A stretch of DNA of 64,000 nt from Leptodactylus fallax (GCA_947044405.1 CAMRHE010000028.1:5551001-5615000); one strand, 5' to 3'. Shown: positions 46,832 to 59,705, counted from the first letter of the stretch. Made by a program: numbers and translations. Notes: generated by a model from the letters alone, not told the origin.

Positions 46832-47554
46832 TAGAGATGAGCGAATTTCTCAAAAATTCAATTCGGCAGTGTCGCTGAATTTCCAAAAAAATTAGCTTCA
46901 ATCCGAATTACTTCTTGTTGAATCACATTAAAAAACAGCTATTTTCCTGGCTGCAGAGAGCCTGGGGATATGGGGATATGCATTTTACACTAAGGACATG
47001 TCAGAATAGCCTTTAGAAAGGCTATTCTACTCCTACCTTTGCCGTTGCATCACGCCTCCTGCGATGTCCTGGTCCGCCGGCCATGCGCAGAAAAGGTCTT
47101 GTATGGGATATAATCAAGATGGCCGTCGGACATGCGCAGAGCGCTCGGAATACAATCAAAATGGCTGCCGGACATGCACAGAACCGCTCGTGTAGGAATA
47201 GGATAAAGATAGCTGCCACGAGTGGCTCTGCGCATGTCCAGCGGCCATCTTGATTGTATTCCCAGCGGCTCTGCGCATGTCCGGTGGCCATTTTGATTCT
47301 ATTCCGTGCGGCTTTGCGCATGTCCGGCGGCCATTTTGATTATTTTACTACACGAGCAAGGAGGAGCAGGACATCGCAGGGGGCGTGATGCAAAGGTAGG
47401 AGTAGAATAGCCTTTCTAAAGGCTATTCCGACGTGTCCTTAGTTTAAAATGTGATTTGATACCACGAAGCGTCAAAAAATCCGGATTCGATGCGAATCGA
47501 AGATTTCCTGAAATTCAGATCGAATTCCACTTCATCAGCTTCAATTCGCTCATC
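46832..47554. mobile_element. Large TAGAGATGAGC hAT-family copy with internal palindrome
   Basis: The left end TAGAGATGAGCGAATTTCTC and right AATTCGCTCATC are inverted; the last few bases of the right end are missing, so no target duplication is visible. The interior is a palindrome of about 240-bp arms centred near 47200, with CAGAATAGCCTTTAGAAAGG mirrored by CCTTTCTAAAGGCTATTC. Each arm holds about three copies of a 45-50 bp unit with GCGCATGTCCGGCGGCCATT. Confidence 0.75.
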
Positions 47555-49454
47555 GTGGTACCATTTAATAGATCATATGATGCACTGAGAAGCTGCAAAA
47601 AAATTCAGAATGAGGGGATTTTGGAAAAAACTGCATTTGCGTCATTTTCTTATAGGTTTTGTTTTTACGGCCTTAACTTTGCAACAAAAATCCAAAACTT
47701 TGAAAAAAAAAAATTTTTTTGAGCCGCCATATTTTGACACACAATTTTTTTATGATTCTATATATAGGGCTATGTAAGGCATATTTTTAGGATGACCAGT
47801 ACTTTTATTTATACCATTTATTAAATTTTTTTTGGGAGGTAGAAAAGTAAAAAAAAAGGTGATTTGGCCATTTTGAATTTTGTATATGTTTATAGTTTGG
47901 GCATTTTCAGATGTGGGGATGCCTAATGTGTAATGTGAATTTTTATGTTTTGTTTTTTTTTAACTTTTTTTACATTTTTTAAACCCCCTAGGGGACCCTA
48001 AGCCTTAGGGGTCTGATCTCTCCTACAATATACTGCAATACTAATTCACTTCTAATACAAGCTCCCTGCTGTCATGACTACAGGACGCTATCCCTGGATC
48101 TCGTTCCGGGGATGGCGATTCTGTTAAGCATGGCAGCATGCATGCACCGCAAGTAATACAATGCCTTGGTCACATTTGACAAAGTCATTGGAAGGGTTAA
48201 TGTCCATAATCCAAGATAACTCTGATACAGCATTGTAATACAGCACTGACCTGGCGGCTATGGTGCCTGCTCAGCTCTTGAGCGGGTGTTATCTTTAAAA
48301 TTTCGGCATCTGCCATAATAGTGAATTAAGAAGTGAGTTAAGCACATATTCTGTAGGTTTGGTCCTTGATGCTGATGTGCCAGGCTTGTCCTCCGTATAG
48401 TGGTGTCAGTCCAGGGTAGCCCAGACTGATGTACCTTTACCGTTCTACTCTACCCCTTCCAATAAATTTCTTGTTATACAACTTTTAGCATTGTACAGGG
48501 CAAAAAAATTGTAGACAAAATTTATTTATTTTTTTCTACTCCAATCATCTGGTTGGAATTGAACCTAGGACCTTAGTGCCACAAAAACATATTACCAAGT
48601 CATTGAGTTGCCGAAAAAGATTGGAGCACCTTTAACAGTGCTGATTAGTCAACAAATTTCAGCACAAGTAACCTTTAACACTCTCATCCTATTGGTAAAA
48701 TTAGTTTTCCAAAATTCAGACTTTTTTCAGCAATGGCTCCACTTTTGTCCATGGACTGGTATTGCAGGTCGGCTTTATTCCTTAGAATTGAGCTTCAATA
48801 CCATTCATGGACAGAGGTGGCGCTGTTTTGAAATAAAGGCAGAAGCTTCTTTTTTTTTTAATCCTGGACAACCTGCTTGAGATTCAGTCCAGATTTCCAA
48901 TAAGTGGCTGGATTTCTGTTTTCTACATTAGATTTCTGAAAATCTACTAGTGTTGGTGATATGGGGATTTCTAGAGGGTAAGAGCAAGGATTATCTAATA
49001 AGAGGCTGGAGATATGGGATCAGTGTACCACCATATTAGACTGAGCTCGATGCTCTCTCCGTTATTACATACCCTCTACAGGATTGTGAAAGGTTCGGTA
49101 GATGACACTTATACACAAGGCGCAGGAACTATGGAAATTGATTGCAAATGACAGGGCTTAGTGCAACAGTGATACAAAAATGTAACAGATGGCTGTGATT
49201 TTGTGTCAGTGCGTCATCTTGAGACCCTGTACATATGACCGTCATTTCAAAGCTATACTGCTGCTTCTTATTTCTTGCCCATATGAGCTGTAATAACTGT
49301 GAATTGAAATTGAGCCTCTTATCTCCCTCATGCTTTATTCCCTACGAGATGTAATATTGATCCACTGACTCCACATATGAGGAGTATATAACATTATTCG
49401 AAGGGCCAAATGTGGCCATACTCTTTAGATACAGTAGTTGTCAGCTCGTTTGAC

Positions 49455-50685
49455 CGACAGGTATCCCTCCCACTCCCACCATACATCTATCCCTCCGGAC
49501 CCCACCATATGACAGCTATCCCTCCCGATGCCACCATACAACAGCTATCCCTCCCGACGCCATCATACAACAGCTATCCCTCCCGACGCCACCATACAAC
49601 AGCTATCCCTCCCGACGCCACCATATGACAGCTATCCCTCCCGACGCCACCATACGACAGCTATCCCTCCCGACGCCACCATAGAACAGCTATCCCTCCC
49701 GACGCCACCATATGACAGCTATCCCTCCCGACGCCACCATACAACAGCTATCCCTCCCGACGCCACCATACAACAGCTATCCCTCCCGACGCCACCATAT
49801 GACAGCTATCCCTCCCGACGCCACCATACAACAACTATCCCTCCCGACGCCACCATACAACTGCTATCCCTCCCAACCCCACTATATGAAGCTATCCCTC
49901 CCGACCCCACCATACGACAGCTATCCCTCCCGACTCCACCATCTGCTGTAACACACTGAATTTCCCCATGGTGGGACTATTAAAGGATTATTACTATTTA
50001 TTATATACAACTACCCCTCGTGACCCCACCAAACAACAGCTATCCCTCCCGATCCCACCATACGACAGCTATCCCTCTTTACCCCACCATATAACAGCTA
50101 TCCCTTTCTAGCCCACCATATGACAGCTATCCCTCCCGACTCCACCATGCGACAGCTATCCCTCCCAACCCCACCATATGAATGTTATCCCTATTGACCC
50201 CACCATATGACAGCTATCCCTCCAGGCCCCACCATGTGACAGCTATCCCTCCCAACCCCACCATATGAATGTTATCCCTATTGACCCCACCATATGACAG
50301 CTATCCCTCCAGGCCCCACCATGTGACAGCTATCCCTCTCGACTCCACCATCCAACAGCTATCCTTCCTAACCCCACCATACGACAGCTATCCCTCTCGA
50401 CTCCACCATCCAACAGCTATCCTTCCTAACCCCACCATACAACAGCTATCCCTCCAGACCCCACCATATGACAGCTATCCCTCCAGACCCCACCATATGA
50501 CAGCTATCCCTCCAGACCCCACCATATGACAGCTAAGCCTCCCAACCCCACCATACAACTATTCCTCCTAACCCCACCATACGACAGCTATCCTTCCCAA
50601 CTCCACCATACGACAGCAATCCCTTATGACCCCACCATATGAAAGCTATCCCTCCTAACCCCACCATACTTATGTATGCTCTACC
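49455..50685. repeat. 29-bp minisatellite, about 40 copies, interrupted
   Basis: The unit contains CAGCTATCCCTCCCGACGCC then ACCATACAA. Starts at 49571, 49600 and 49629 give the 29-bp period. Units from 49520 to 49860 are almost identical; those after 50010 are more varied. A 65-bp retroposon-like end interrupts the array at 49941-50008. The long frame at 49528-49959 is only the 29-codon triple-unit reading of the array. Confidence 0.95.
49941..50008 (+). mobile_element. Short retroposon 3' end inside the minisatellite
   Basis: TGCTGTAACACACTGAATTT, then CCCCATGGTGGGACTATTAA and AGGATTATTACTATTTATTA, is the inverse of 45237-45295 with few differences. It ends in an AT-rich tail, consistent with a strongly 5'-truncated copy of the same retroposon-like family. 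Confidence 0.7.
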
Positions 50686-52021
50686 TGGGCAAGTGTGCAT
50701 GTATATTAAGTTGGAAAAATTAGTAAGCCACTGTCACCTCTTACAGCTAAGAGGACTTTTGCTGTATGTGCTCGTATGTCTGTAGTTATTATGTAGCCTG
50801 GTTGTAAACATTTTCTATATCCCATTTTCTACCCGTCTGGTCACTGTCTAATCCATTTGCTACACTGAAGCAATTTCGCAAAGGACACTTTATCTATTCA
50901 TTGCTCTCTTGTAGCCATGCAGATTGCTCCTGATATTGCCCTGCTGTGCATAATTATATTACCTGACCCTTTGCGGATTTACCAGAATGGGTGGGTTAAA
51001 ATAATATTTGTTCAGCAGATTGTATCTTCTCTGCACTTTTTAGCTGGTAATTGTCCTTCTATTTAGGGAGGTAATATCTCCTACCAGTCTGTGGTAATTT
51101 TTTTTTTCACCCTTAACATTCCCATCTGTGTCTTTTTCACGCTTTTTTTTTTTTGCTACTATCCCATCTGCTTTTTATCGTCTCCATCTTGTATTATCTC
51201 CTTATTTACCCTATTACAGTCCTCAGAATTAATCTGATCATACGCTTTTTAAGCTCAATTGTACAAGCAAATGCACTTTTTACTGTCAGCCGCACACTCT
51301 GCGATGCAGCAGGGCACAGCCAGGCTCATGTATAATTGTACACACAGCGGGGGAGATTTGCACCAATTTATGAGCTGCAAAATGGTGCAAATTGGGTCCT
51401 ATTTATCAATATGGAATGCATGGCGTAATATATAGTATTTAAAGACACAACTTGCTAGGCTTATTAGGTCTCGTAACATGCAGGGGTTGAATTAGTTTAC
51501 TGGTAATTTGAGAATTTAGGACAACTAAGATCAAGGGAAAACTGACATCAATAGCAAAACATCCTTCCCTTGTAGTCCTTGGACGCCTCACCTGTGAAAG
51601 GGGAGTCTCCCTCTCCCTCACATAGAGCTTGTTAAGATGCTACTGTGACTTCCTCCACTTCTTGGTCACTGACATCTCCAGCCAGAAACCTAGTTTCCAT
51701 TGCCCTCCAGTGTTAGGGCTGCTCTTTTTGGAAATACTGTATTCCTCTGTAAGAAATTGGCTTTTATTGGCACTATATCATGGCTCCATACAACTCAGAA
51801 AACATACAGATCCGTAACAGGGTTATGCGAATGAGATCTTAATCTCATATTGGATCAATATTGGCGTTACCTGCTGATTTCGATGGGATCTCCCAAATAT
51901 CTGATATGTGTTTGGGTGTCCCAAATCTTCATCAACAACTGATGTCAGGGAAAATAAAGATCGGGTATGTTGAATTTTACATGCCCCATTATGTTGTTCT
52001 TACGTGAGCTAAGCCACTGTT

Positions 52022-52510
52022 AGAGATGATCGACCTGGATTTAACCCAAACTTTCCAAAAGATTTGGGCTCGACCTGAACCCCAAACATATGATATTCGT
52101 CATGAATCACTATTATACCCTAGGCAGGGTCTCTTCAGACCCCAGAGTATAAGTGGAGGTTCAGAAACATAGTAAACACTTACACTCACCTTTCATTACC
52201 TCTCCTGAACTCTCTTGCACGGGATCCTCTCATGGTCTCCTAGCTGATGTCACACACGAATTGCGTAATACCCAGGACCCCCACAGATCAGCTTCTCTAT
52301 GCAGCGGTGCTTGGGTTAGTGACACCACATTCTTTATCCACGTGGCCTGTTTGCATCTCATCCCCATTGAAATGTACAGAGCTGGGCTTGATATTCAGTA
52401 AAGAGGCTCATCTAACAGCTGATCTGTGTAGGTCTTGGTGGTTGGACGTCCACTGTTCAGATACGATAAGGATAGGTCATCACTAGTTCACTCTTGGAAA
52501 AGCCCTTTAA
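52022..52510. repeat. TAGAGATGATCGA dispersed repeat
   Basis: Starts TTAGAGATGATCGACCTGGA and contains GATTTGGGCTCGACCTGAAC and CTCTTCAGACCCCAGAGTAT. These phrases are shared with 56385-56420 and 61330-61430. It ends near an AAAGCCCTTTAAGG T2-like terminus, so it may be a composite. Confidence 0.5.
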
Positions 52511-52692
52511 GGTGCTCTTATACGTTTAATAGTTGCCAACCATTTATCCATCAGCTACCCTCCTAATCCAGCCATACACATGCATGCCTGGTTTGGTCCA
52601 GCATGCATGTGTTATTAATGTAGAGAGGAAAATAAGCCACTGCCATAAATTATCTCCCCTGAGAACAGTTCAGCTGAATTTTCATCATGCCC

Positions 52693-53135
52693 CAGGGGTG
52701 TAGGTATAGGCCCCATAAAATACAGGTGCACCTCAATAAATTAGAATATTTTTCAAACGTTTATTTCTTTCAGCAATTAAATTTAAAAAAGTGACCTCCT
52801 ATATTTTCTAGATTCTTTACACACAGAGTCTTCTATTTCAAGTGTTTTATTTCTGTAAATGTTGATTATGGATTACAGGTAATGAAAACCCAAATCTAAG
52901 AAAATTTGAATATTGTGAAAAAGTTCAGTATTGTAAATTCAGTGTCACCTGCCAAGGTTTCCTAAGCCTTTAAATGGTCCCTCAGTCTGGTTCAGTAGGA
53001 CACACAATCATGGAAGACGCTGATTATGGATTGTATTACTGAATTACTGAAATGAATGAACGTTTCAAAATATTCAAGTAAGGGCCCCATTACCTATTTG
53101 GTTCTGGGGCCCAGGAGCTTCGAGTTACGTCTTTG
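52693..53135. mobile_element. hAT MITE split by a Tc1 deletion derivative
   Basis: The ends CAGGGGTGTAGGTATAG and CTTCGAGTTACGTCTTTG are imperfect inverted repeats of the CAGRGGCGTA hAT type. The 8-bp target TCATGCCC is perfectly duplicated (52685-52692 and 53136-53143). Only about 90 bp belong to the hAT element; the rest is the Tc1 derivative inserted at 52723. Confidence 0.88.
52723..53076 (-). mobile_element. Internally deleted Tc1/mariner copy
   Basis: Begins CAGGTGCACCTCAATAAATT after a TA (52721-52722). It continues with AGAATATTTTTCAAACG, paired with CGTTTCAAAATATTC at the far end; the last 20 or so bases of the right terminal repeat are lost. The remnant CACACAATCATGGAAGAC near 53020 looks like the transposase start region in minus orientation. 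Nearly the whole gene is deleted. Confidence 0.75.
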
Positions 53136-54044
53136 TCATGCCCCATCTTTTTTGTCCAAAGATCTGCTGAAAGACCATTGGACAAACAATTAATACACAT
53201 TACTGTAGACCAGTGATTCCCAACAAGGGTGCCTTGGAAACCCGCCAGGGGTCTGCAGTATTCTGGCTCGGAAAATTATCACATGCCTTCATGCAACATT
53301 TGTCTTTTGGTAAAAATTATTTGTTTGGCAGGGAAATTTTGGAAGGAATGTCAATGAATCTAATGTGTACGTCCACCTTTAGAATGGATGAGTCAATGGG
53401 CAGGTATGGATGTCTTGTACTGTAGTGTTTTTGGAAATCTGAGAGAGAATTCAGCTCTACATCCCTGTATCATACTCTGGGATAGATGGAGGTCTAAAAT
53501 CTTTTTGCTTTTTCTCCTTCAGAGTACATTAGAGTGATTCAGTGCGAGTATGTAACCTCCGTCGGAGCAGCAAGAAGTCTGACCCCAGAGCTAATAGTAT
53601 CTAATCATCTACATCGCTCTGAATTCTTCATTGATAAATGATCTGCAGCCACCGAACGGGTGTACGCTGAATGACTCGGCAACAATAGCATGGTTAGCTA
53701 CTCCAGACTGATAACATCCTAAGTACCGAATTATCATTGATAAAACATACCATTTCACAGTTGCTAGCATCTGAATACAATCCCAAGGACAAATCTGAGC
53801 AAAGCAAAAATTCTCACAAGTCTCTCATCATACCCAATATGTATTTCACAGCCATTGTCCGAGAAAGGGGTAGCTTAGGAGTCATTCAATTTTAAAGTCA
53901 ATTTCACAAGAAAGACATAGTCCTAAGCAACACTGCATGAAAATGTTAAAGAATTTGCAAAAAAAAGTAAAATAAAAAAGCTAGAAAAAAATTACAAAAT
54001 TGGGGACTATACTAAACAAACCAATTTTCTGGCTTAGATGGGTG

Positions 54045-54710
54045 TTAAAGGGGTTTTCAAAAAATCTTTTTTTTTTTTAAAAGGTCTGTTAGTGCTTTTA
54101 ATGGATTAATAAGTACACCCATATTCCTTTTGATTTCTGGGTTTCTCTGGGAGCTCCTGACGTATTCTGCATTTGTTTACATGGTGTAGCTTCCTGTGTA
54201 GCTTCCACAATACCTCCCTCTCACTGCCCCCCTCCTCTCTCACTCCGATACACCCCCTCCCTGTCTCCCTAGCTATCCTGCCCACTACTAGCCCTTCCCA
54301 AATAACCCCCTCTGGAAGACATCTCCTCCTTTTCTTTCACTGTGCTCAGGCTGGAGATGTCTCTCTTCCTCTCTGAAAGCGCATACACAGACTGGAAGTA
54401 CCATCTCTCCTGCGTATGTGTCGCAGGCACCTCCAGACTGCGCAAGCACTAGCAGAGAGGAAGAGGGGAGGGGCTGTTCCTGGAGAGGACAATACGTAAG
54501 TATCATGGGGTTGGTTAATAATGGTGACGTTCCGTTTGGGAAACGGGGAAACAGAACGTCACCATATTATCAGAAAGTGTCCCTGGGGTTGCCCTCGGCA
54601 TTTGGATAATTATAAATTTTTTTTTTAATATAAGTAAATTTGAAGTTAGGCGGGAGGAGGAGGTTTAGTTTAGTGGTTAATTTTGATTTTATCCCAGACA
54701 ATCCCTTTAA
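54045..54710. mobile_element. T2-type MITE (666 bp)
   Basis: TTAA at both ends (54045-54048 and 54707-54710) with inverted TTAAAGGGGTTTTC and GACAATCCCTTTAA termini. The centre has GGTGACGTTCCGTTTGGGAA, nearly inverse to GAAACAGAACGTCACC, and C/T-rich stretches. It is non-coding. Confidence 0.8.
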
Positions 54711-55541
54711 TGTGGCGCAACTTTAATGTACGGCCTTTTCTTGTGCCAATGAGGCGCCACATTGCTTGTTCTGGGCCTCGCTAGATACCTTTTGGGAAAG
54801 TGGGTGGAAGGCACAGAGAGCAAGAGGGGGTCAGGGTGGGGTTGCCTTGGCCTGACAGATTTACTAAAAAAAACAACACTAGAAAACTAGCATAAGCTGT
54901 ACCAGAAATATACTCCGGAGCTTTTTAATAATTCAGGTGCGCCTCGCCCCAGTCTGGAACATTTTTAAGACTGACGTAAAAAACACCCATCCTAATAAAT
55001 TCCCCCCCCAGTGTGTTGTTTTATGTCCAAACCATTAAGAGTCTTTAGAAACGTAAAAAAAAATCTACAACCAGTTGGGTACTTATTGTCAGTCATGGGT
55101 GTTTCCCTGTGACCCCACTGCTTTCTAGAATGAAGACTCTCCAGGTTTTAGCTTGGCGATCTCCACATTTTTATAGATATCAAAGCTAATGCTGACAGAA
55201 GACATTAAAGGGGTAGTCCGACAGAAAAACATATAAGTGAAAATATCCAGAAGACTGTAGAAAAATAAAAAATCCTCACACCGGTTCCTCATATGTGCAA
55301 TACCGAAACTATGTGATCCCTACTTAATGGTTTTTTGAGCCCCTGCGACGCGGATGCTGCTGATCCCAGTTGGTCTTTACATCCCAGCGTTTTGACACAG
55401 ACAGGAACTGCATGGAGATGCCCTCAGAGCCTGAGGTAGGTAACCAGTGCAGCCAGAGATTGGCTGAGTGGATGATTCCTGCGTGTCGAATGACCCCAGG
55501 AAGCAAAGACTAGCGAGGAGGGGAACTGGTAGAGTCATAAC

Positions 55542-55936
55542 TAGAGATGAGCGAATCGAAGCTGCAGAAGTGGAATTCAGGAAATTTTCGATTCGCATGG
55601 AATCCGGATTTCCTGATGCTTCGCGGTAACGAATATTTAGTAAGGACCTTTGTGACATCAGACGGTCACATGATATTCTCTAGTGATGTCATTGGGTAGG
55701 CGTGTCTTTGCTTGTTAGCAGATCCTTCCACATGAATAAAAGTTGTCCATGCTGGAGAGAGAGACATGACCACGGCATCCAAGGGCTTCCGCCATTTTGC
55801 CGCCCACTCACCCCGGATCTCTGCAGACAGGAAATAGCTGTTTATTCACCGCAAATTAATTTGGATCAAATAGAATCGTATCGGAAAATTCGGTAAAGTT
55901 GCCGAATCGAATTTTTGAAAACTTCGCTCATCTCTA
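55542..55936. mobile_element. hAT MITE, TAGAGATGAGC family (395 bp)
   Basis: The ends TAGAGATGAGCGAA and TTCGCTCATCTCTA are perfect inverted repeats. GTCATAAC is duplicated exactly on both sides (55534-55541 and 55937-55944). This 8-bp duplication assigns the family to the hAT type. Internal phrases match the copy at 32068. Confidence 0.93.
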
Positions 55937-56374
55937 GTCATAACCGGAGAGCCAGGGTATGGATGAGAGGTCCCCTGGATACTTTAAGCCATATTTTTTT
56001 ATTTTTTGTGAAATTTTTTTAACTAGCTTGGACATCGTAGTTATAGAGATCGGTGACCTAAAGTCTAATAGGATGCTATGCTCACATAAAGACTTATTTA
56101 CACATGACTATGATTGCCCAAATATCCTCTGATCAAATGACAAATGAGAAATTGTTTAGATAATCACGTTATTTAGGCAGGCGAAAAATCATTATCAACA
56201 GCACACCCCGCCTTGTAGACCAGGGATATGCCGCTGACACTAATGCAAACTGTAAGGGAAGTAACCATCTTACTAAGAGTCATTTGTATGACCATACTCC
56301 TGATGATTGATACATGTAATGAACCAGATGTATTACAAATTTTCCAAATTTTGGATAGCCCAAAATATTTGGAG

Positions 56375-56685
56375 TTCACCACCCTCGACCCCATCTTCAG
56401 ACCCCAGGGTATAATAATCGAAGGTCAAGGGGAAATCTCCCTTACGGTCCTTTCCAATCTTCTTCTGGCCTACTTAGCGATGTCACAGACCCTGGGGGAC
56501 CTCTGAAGCATCAGTGATCACGTGGAGCACACCAACATCATGGCGCATACGTTGAAGCACCATGATGTCGGTGTGTCCCATGAAACCCCTGAAATTCAAT
56601 TACAAGTTCAGTCCTAAACAAAACAGACAGACAACCTGTGAATCGAATCTTGCGAGCTTCGCCCATCTCTAAGCACCACCTGTTA
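56375..56685. repeat. TTCAGACCCCAGGGTATAA dispersed repeat
   Basis: CATCTTCAGACCCCAGGGTA and the end TTCGCCCATCTCTAAG are shared with the repeat at 52022. The right end resembles a mutated TAGAGATGAGC-type terminus. Confidence 0.5.
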
Positions 56686-57429
56686 CAAGCAGCTCCTGCC
56701 CCTACAAAAGGATCCTAAGTTTCAGAGCCCATTCAGCTCACTGACCCTACCGATGTGTGTTTGTATCACATATGTATCAAAAATTTACCATAATGGAAGA
56801 CTACTTTAATGCTAGTACATGTCATTTATTTATATCCTTCATGTTATCATGTTATGTTACTGTCAACAAATTCTACAGAAAATATATCCCCGGAGAGGTG
56901 CTCAAGTTTGTTGCCATATGGTCTATTATATTACAGAAATGTTCTAGTAAACTAAACATGCAGTATTTATTTTCCATGGATTCATAGTGTATGTGAAATG
57001 TCCTCTGTATAGCTCTGTATGAATCTGGAGACAAATAAAGGTTGGGTAAGGCTGTATATATTTTTGTGGGTGCCATACTGCAGTCCTGTACAACTCAGTA
57101 GTTGTCTTATGGTGGCCATACAAGTTATATTCTTGTCGCCCAAACCAGATGAATATGGCAAGAGTGGCCAACCATCTAATGTGTATGGGGGCCTCCCGAT
57201 TAACCCCCACAGCAGATTCATGGGAAAGAACTGTTGGGTCCACTGGATTTTGTTCTCAGGGAAAATATGACTCCACCTAGGGTGTCTGGTAGTGACTTAC
57301 TTCCCTCTTACCACTGATAACAAATGCACTATCGAATGAGCTTAGTGTGCCTGGTGAGAAGAAAAGCTGTCAGGTGAACAACCAAATTTAGTCTACTCAT
57401 TCTTGCCAACCTTTGACAACAGTTCTGCT

Positions 57430-57690
57430 GGAGATCGGCACACAAAGCGCACCAAAATTGTTTGGGAGGACCATGCATCCTTTTCAAAACTATGTCCCTT
57501 GTCCCTCATGTTATGCCCCCTTTTTGTAATGTGACTGGTACATACCATGCTTGTATAGCATGAAAGAGACCCGAAGGAAGGAGGATTCTACTGGGTCCAG
57601 GAGATTTGCCAGCTTTTTGGGGACCTTGGACGGTCACCCATTATTTTGGGAGCCTCCAGGATTTTTCAGGAGAGTTGGCAAGTATGACTT
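57430..57690. repeat. TTGCCAAC/GAGAGTTGGCAA inverted-end repeat
   Basis: The left end TTCTTGCCAACCTTTG pairs with AGGAGAGTTGGCAAGTATG at the right. Phrases such as CTACTGGGTCCAGGAGATTT resemble the 152-bp tandem unit at 2740-3262. Confidence 0.6.
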
Positions 57691-57693
57691 ACA

Positions 57694-57944
57694 CTAGGTT
57701 CACACTAGAGTTCGGGTTTCCATCTTTCGGGTCTGCATGGGGACCTGAAAGACGGAAACCCTGCCTACTTAGAAAGCCGTTAGACTATAATGAGGTCCAC
57801 CAGGTTTTTGCCTGGTTTCCACTGATTTTATACTGAAACTGGAGGAAAGAAAAGTCCTCCTTGCAGGACTTATTTCTACGCCGATTTTAAGTGGAATCTG
57901 TGGCGGAGTCTCATATGGAGACTCCAAAGCAGATGTGAACCTAG
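57694..57944. repeat. Palindromic repeat, CTAGGTTCACA family
   Basis: The ends CTAGGTTCACACTAGAGTTC and CAGATGTGAACCTAG are inverted. The interior AAAGTCCTCCTTGCAGGACT is shared with the copy at 8575. It abuts the TTGCCAAC repeat. Confidence 0.75.
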
Positions 57945-59116
57945 CCTGTAAAAATTAAATATGTCACTTTCCTTCCCCTACTTTTTTTTGACCAAATTTA
58001 TGTCAGTTTCTGGCACATTATGTATGATAAAAGTCATCATTTTTGAAGCACAGCTGTATTTATATGCACCAAAAATTGTGACTTTGTAACAAGATGATGG
58101 GGAGGCCTAGGCTTTATGGCCCAACAAATTTTTTGCTTCAGAAAACTGGTACAAATAATGTCAGACCCCTGGCATTGATTTTAGCTTTCGGGGCATGGTC
58201 CATCGAGATGTGCCAAAATTATTAAGCCCTCTTGTTTAGACTAATGAGACGCCAGTGGGGAATCGATGAAAACCAGCGTAACCAATGCAAAGGTAAAAGC
58301 TCCTTCCAGGACCAAAAGAACATCTTCTATGTAGTATTTTTTTTTCATTTTGCATAAGAACATAAAAATGCTAAAACCTAGATACAATTAATATAATTTG
58401 CATAATTAGCATAATCTTATTTTACACATTTCGTAGGTAGTGTAATGTCTCCCCCATACAGTAACAGAATGCTCGTTTTTGGATATTTTTAGCCACTGGT
58501 TGTCATGACCTACAAATTGTGCATCTTCTTTTCCTAAAGTGAGCGTTCACATCCTCATAAATATTATAACAGGCAGTAATATGGAGTCGTCTGTTGTCAC
58601 ACTCTCACTATTTCAATGAGAGAATCAAAACCTTCTCGAGATTAGCCGGGAAATGCAATGAACAACATGATATATTTTTTTGTCTAGAGATTGGGGATGG
58701 AACACCAATAGACAATTGAGAGCGGTGATTGCTTTTTTTGTCTCCTGTGTTAGAACACGGGCACTAAGCGATTACTATAGGTCACAGCTGTATAACAGGG
58801 ATGTGCGGCTGTCTTCACAAGCTGCATGATTAAGTATGGCTAAAGAATACAGAATGCTATTATCATAACCACTGTGGTCCCCTAAACACTGTGCTTTAAA
58901 GGAGTAGAATACCAGCGGCTCCGGCAGCGGCTAAGCAGATTGATTTGTGGATAATTGGGAGCAAGCTATAAGAGCGCTGAACTAACAAAGGTTAAGTAGT
59001 AGCAGACTGTATGAAAACCATCACTGCCGCAGCGCCAAGCGCATCACTGTGGATTTACACAGGCAACATGGAAACAAATGAAAGACGGAATTCAATTTTT
59101 TTTTAAATTACACATT

Positions 59117-59705
59117 TTAAGAAATGTATCTCCAATTTAATTCATATATCAAAACCAGAAATCTACACTTTTTATAAGCTATCCTTATTTTCTGATTGTA
59201 GATTTTTTTTGTTCTATTTTTTGTACATGATTATGAGGGCGGCCATCTTGTCTGAGCTTCTCCTCTGCTCTGTTAACAGCTTTTAGTGATATGCTTTACA
59301 GCAGTCTCATGGCCATAGGCAGTAATAGTCTGGAGGTCTATGGGAGAATTTTCTAGACATGCTCTGTGCAAGAAGGGGAAGGAGATAAGCGGTGACATCA
59401 TCTATTGTCAGTAGTGATGTAATGATGAAGCAGTGATGTTAATAATGGAGGTGTTATCTTCTATTGTAATACTGTCTGTGATGTAAACGAGGTGACTTTT
59501 GCAAAGAAAACCCCAAAAGAATTGGCAAGTGTTGGTCTATTATCATACTTAATGGCCAGACAGAAAATTGCAGGGTGTAGTACTTTTCTAAATATATAGA
59601 TAGTGAAATGGAACATTACCAATATATTCATAAAAAATGCTTTATGTTTAATATAAAAACTTGGTTTTGAAAGTAGATTACTGTCTCGTGTTACATTACC
59701 TTTAA
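59117..59705. mobile_element. T2-type MITE, uninterrupted copy (589 bp)
   Basis: TTAA at 59117-59120 and 59702-59705, with TTAAGAAATGTATC and ACATTACCTTTAA ends. This copy holds the unoccupied site (CTTCTATT once, 59458-59465) corresponding to the hAT insertion in its paralogue at 33874-37712. Confidence 0.8.

Noticed and set aside
49528..49959. 143-codon frame with a repeated YPSRRHHTTAIPPDATI-type motif
   Set aside because: It is the 29-bp minisatellite read through; three units equal 29 codons. There is no start context, splice signal or family match.
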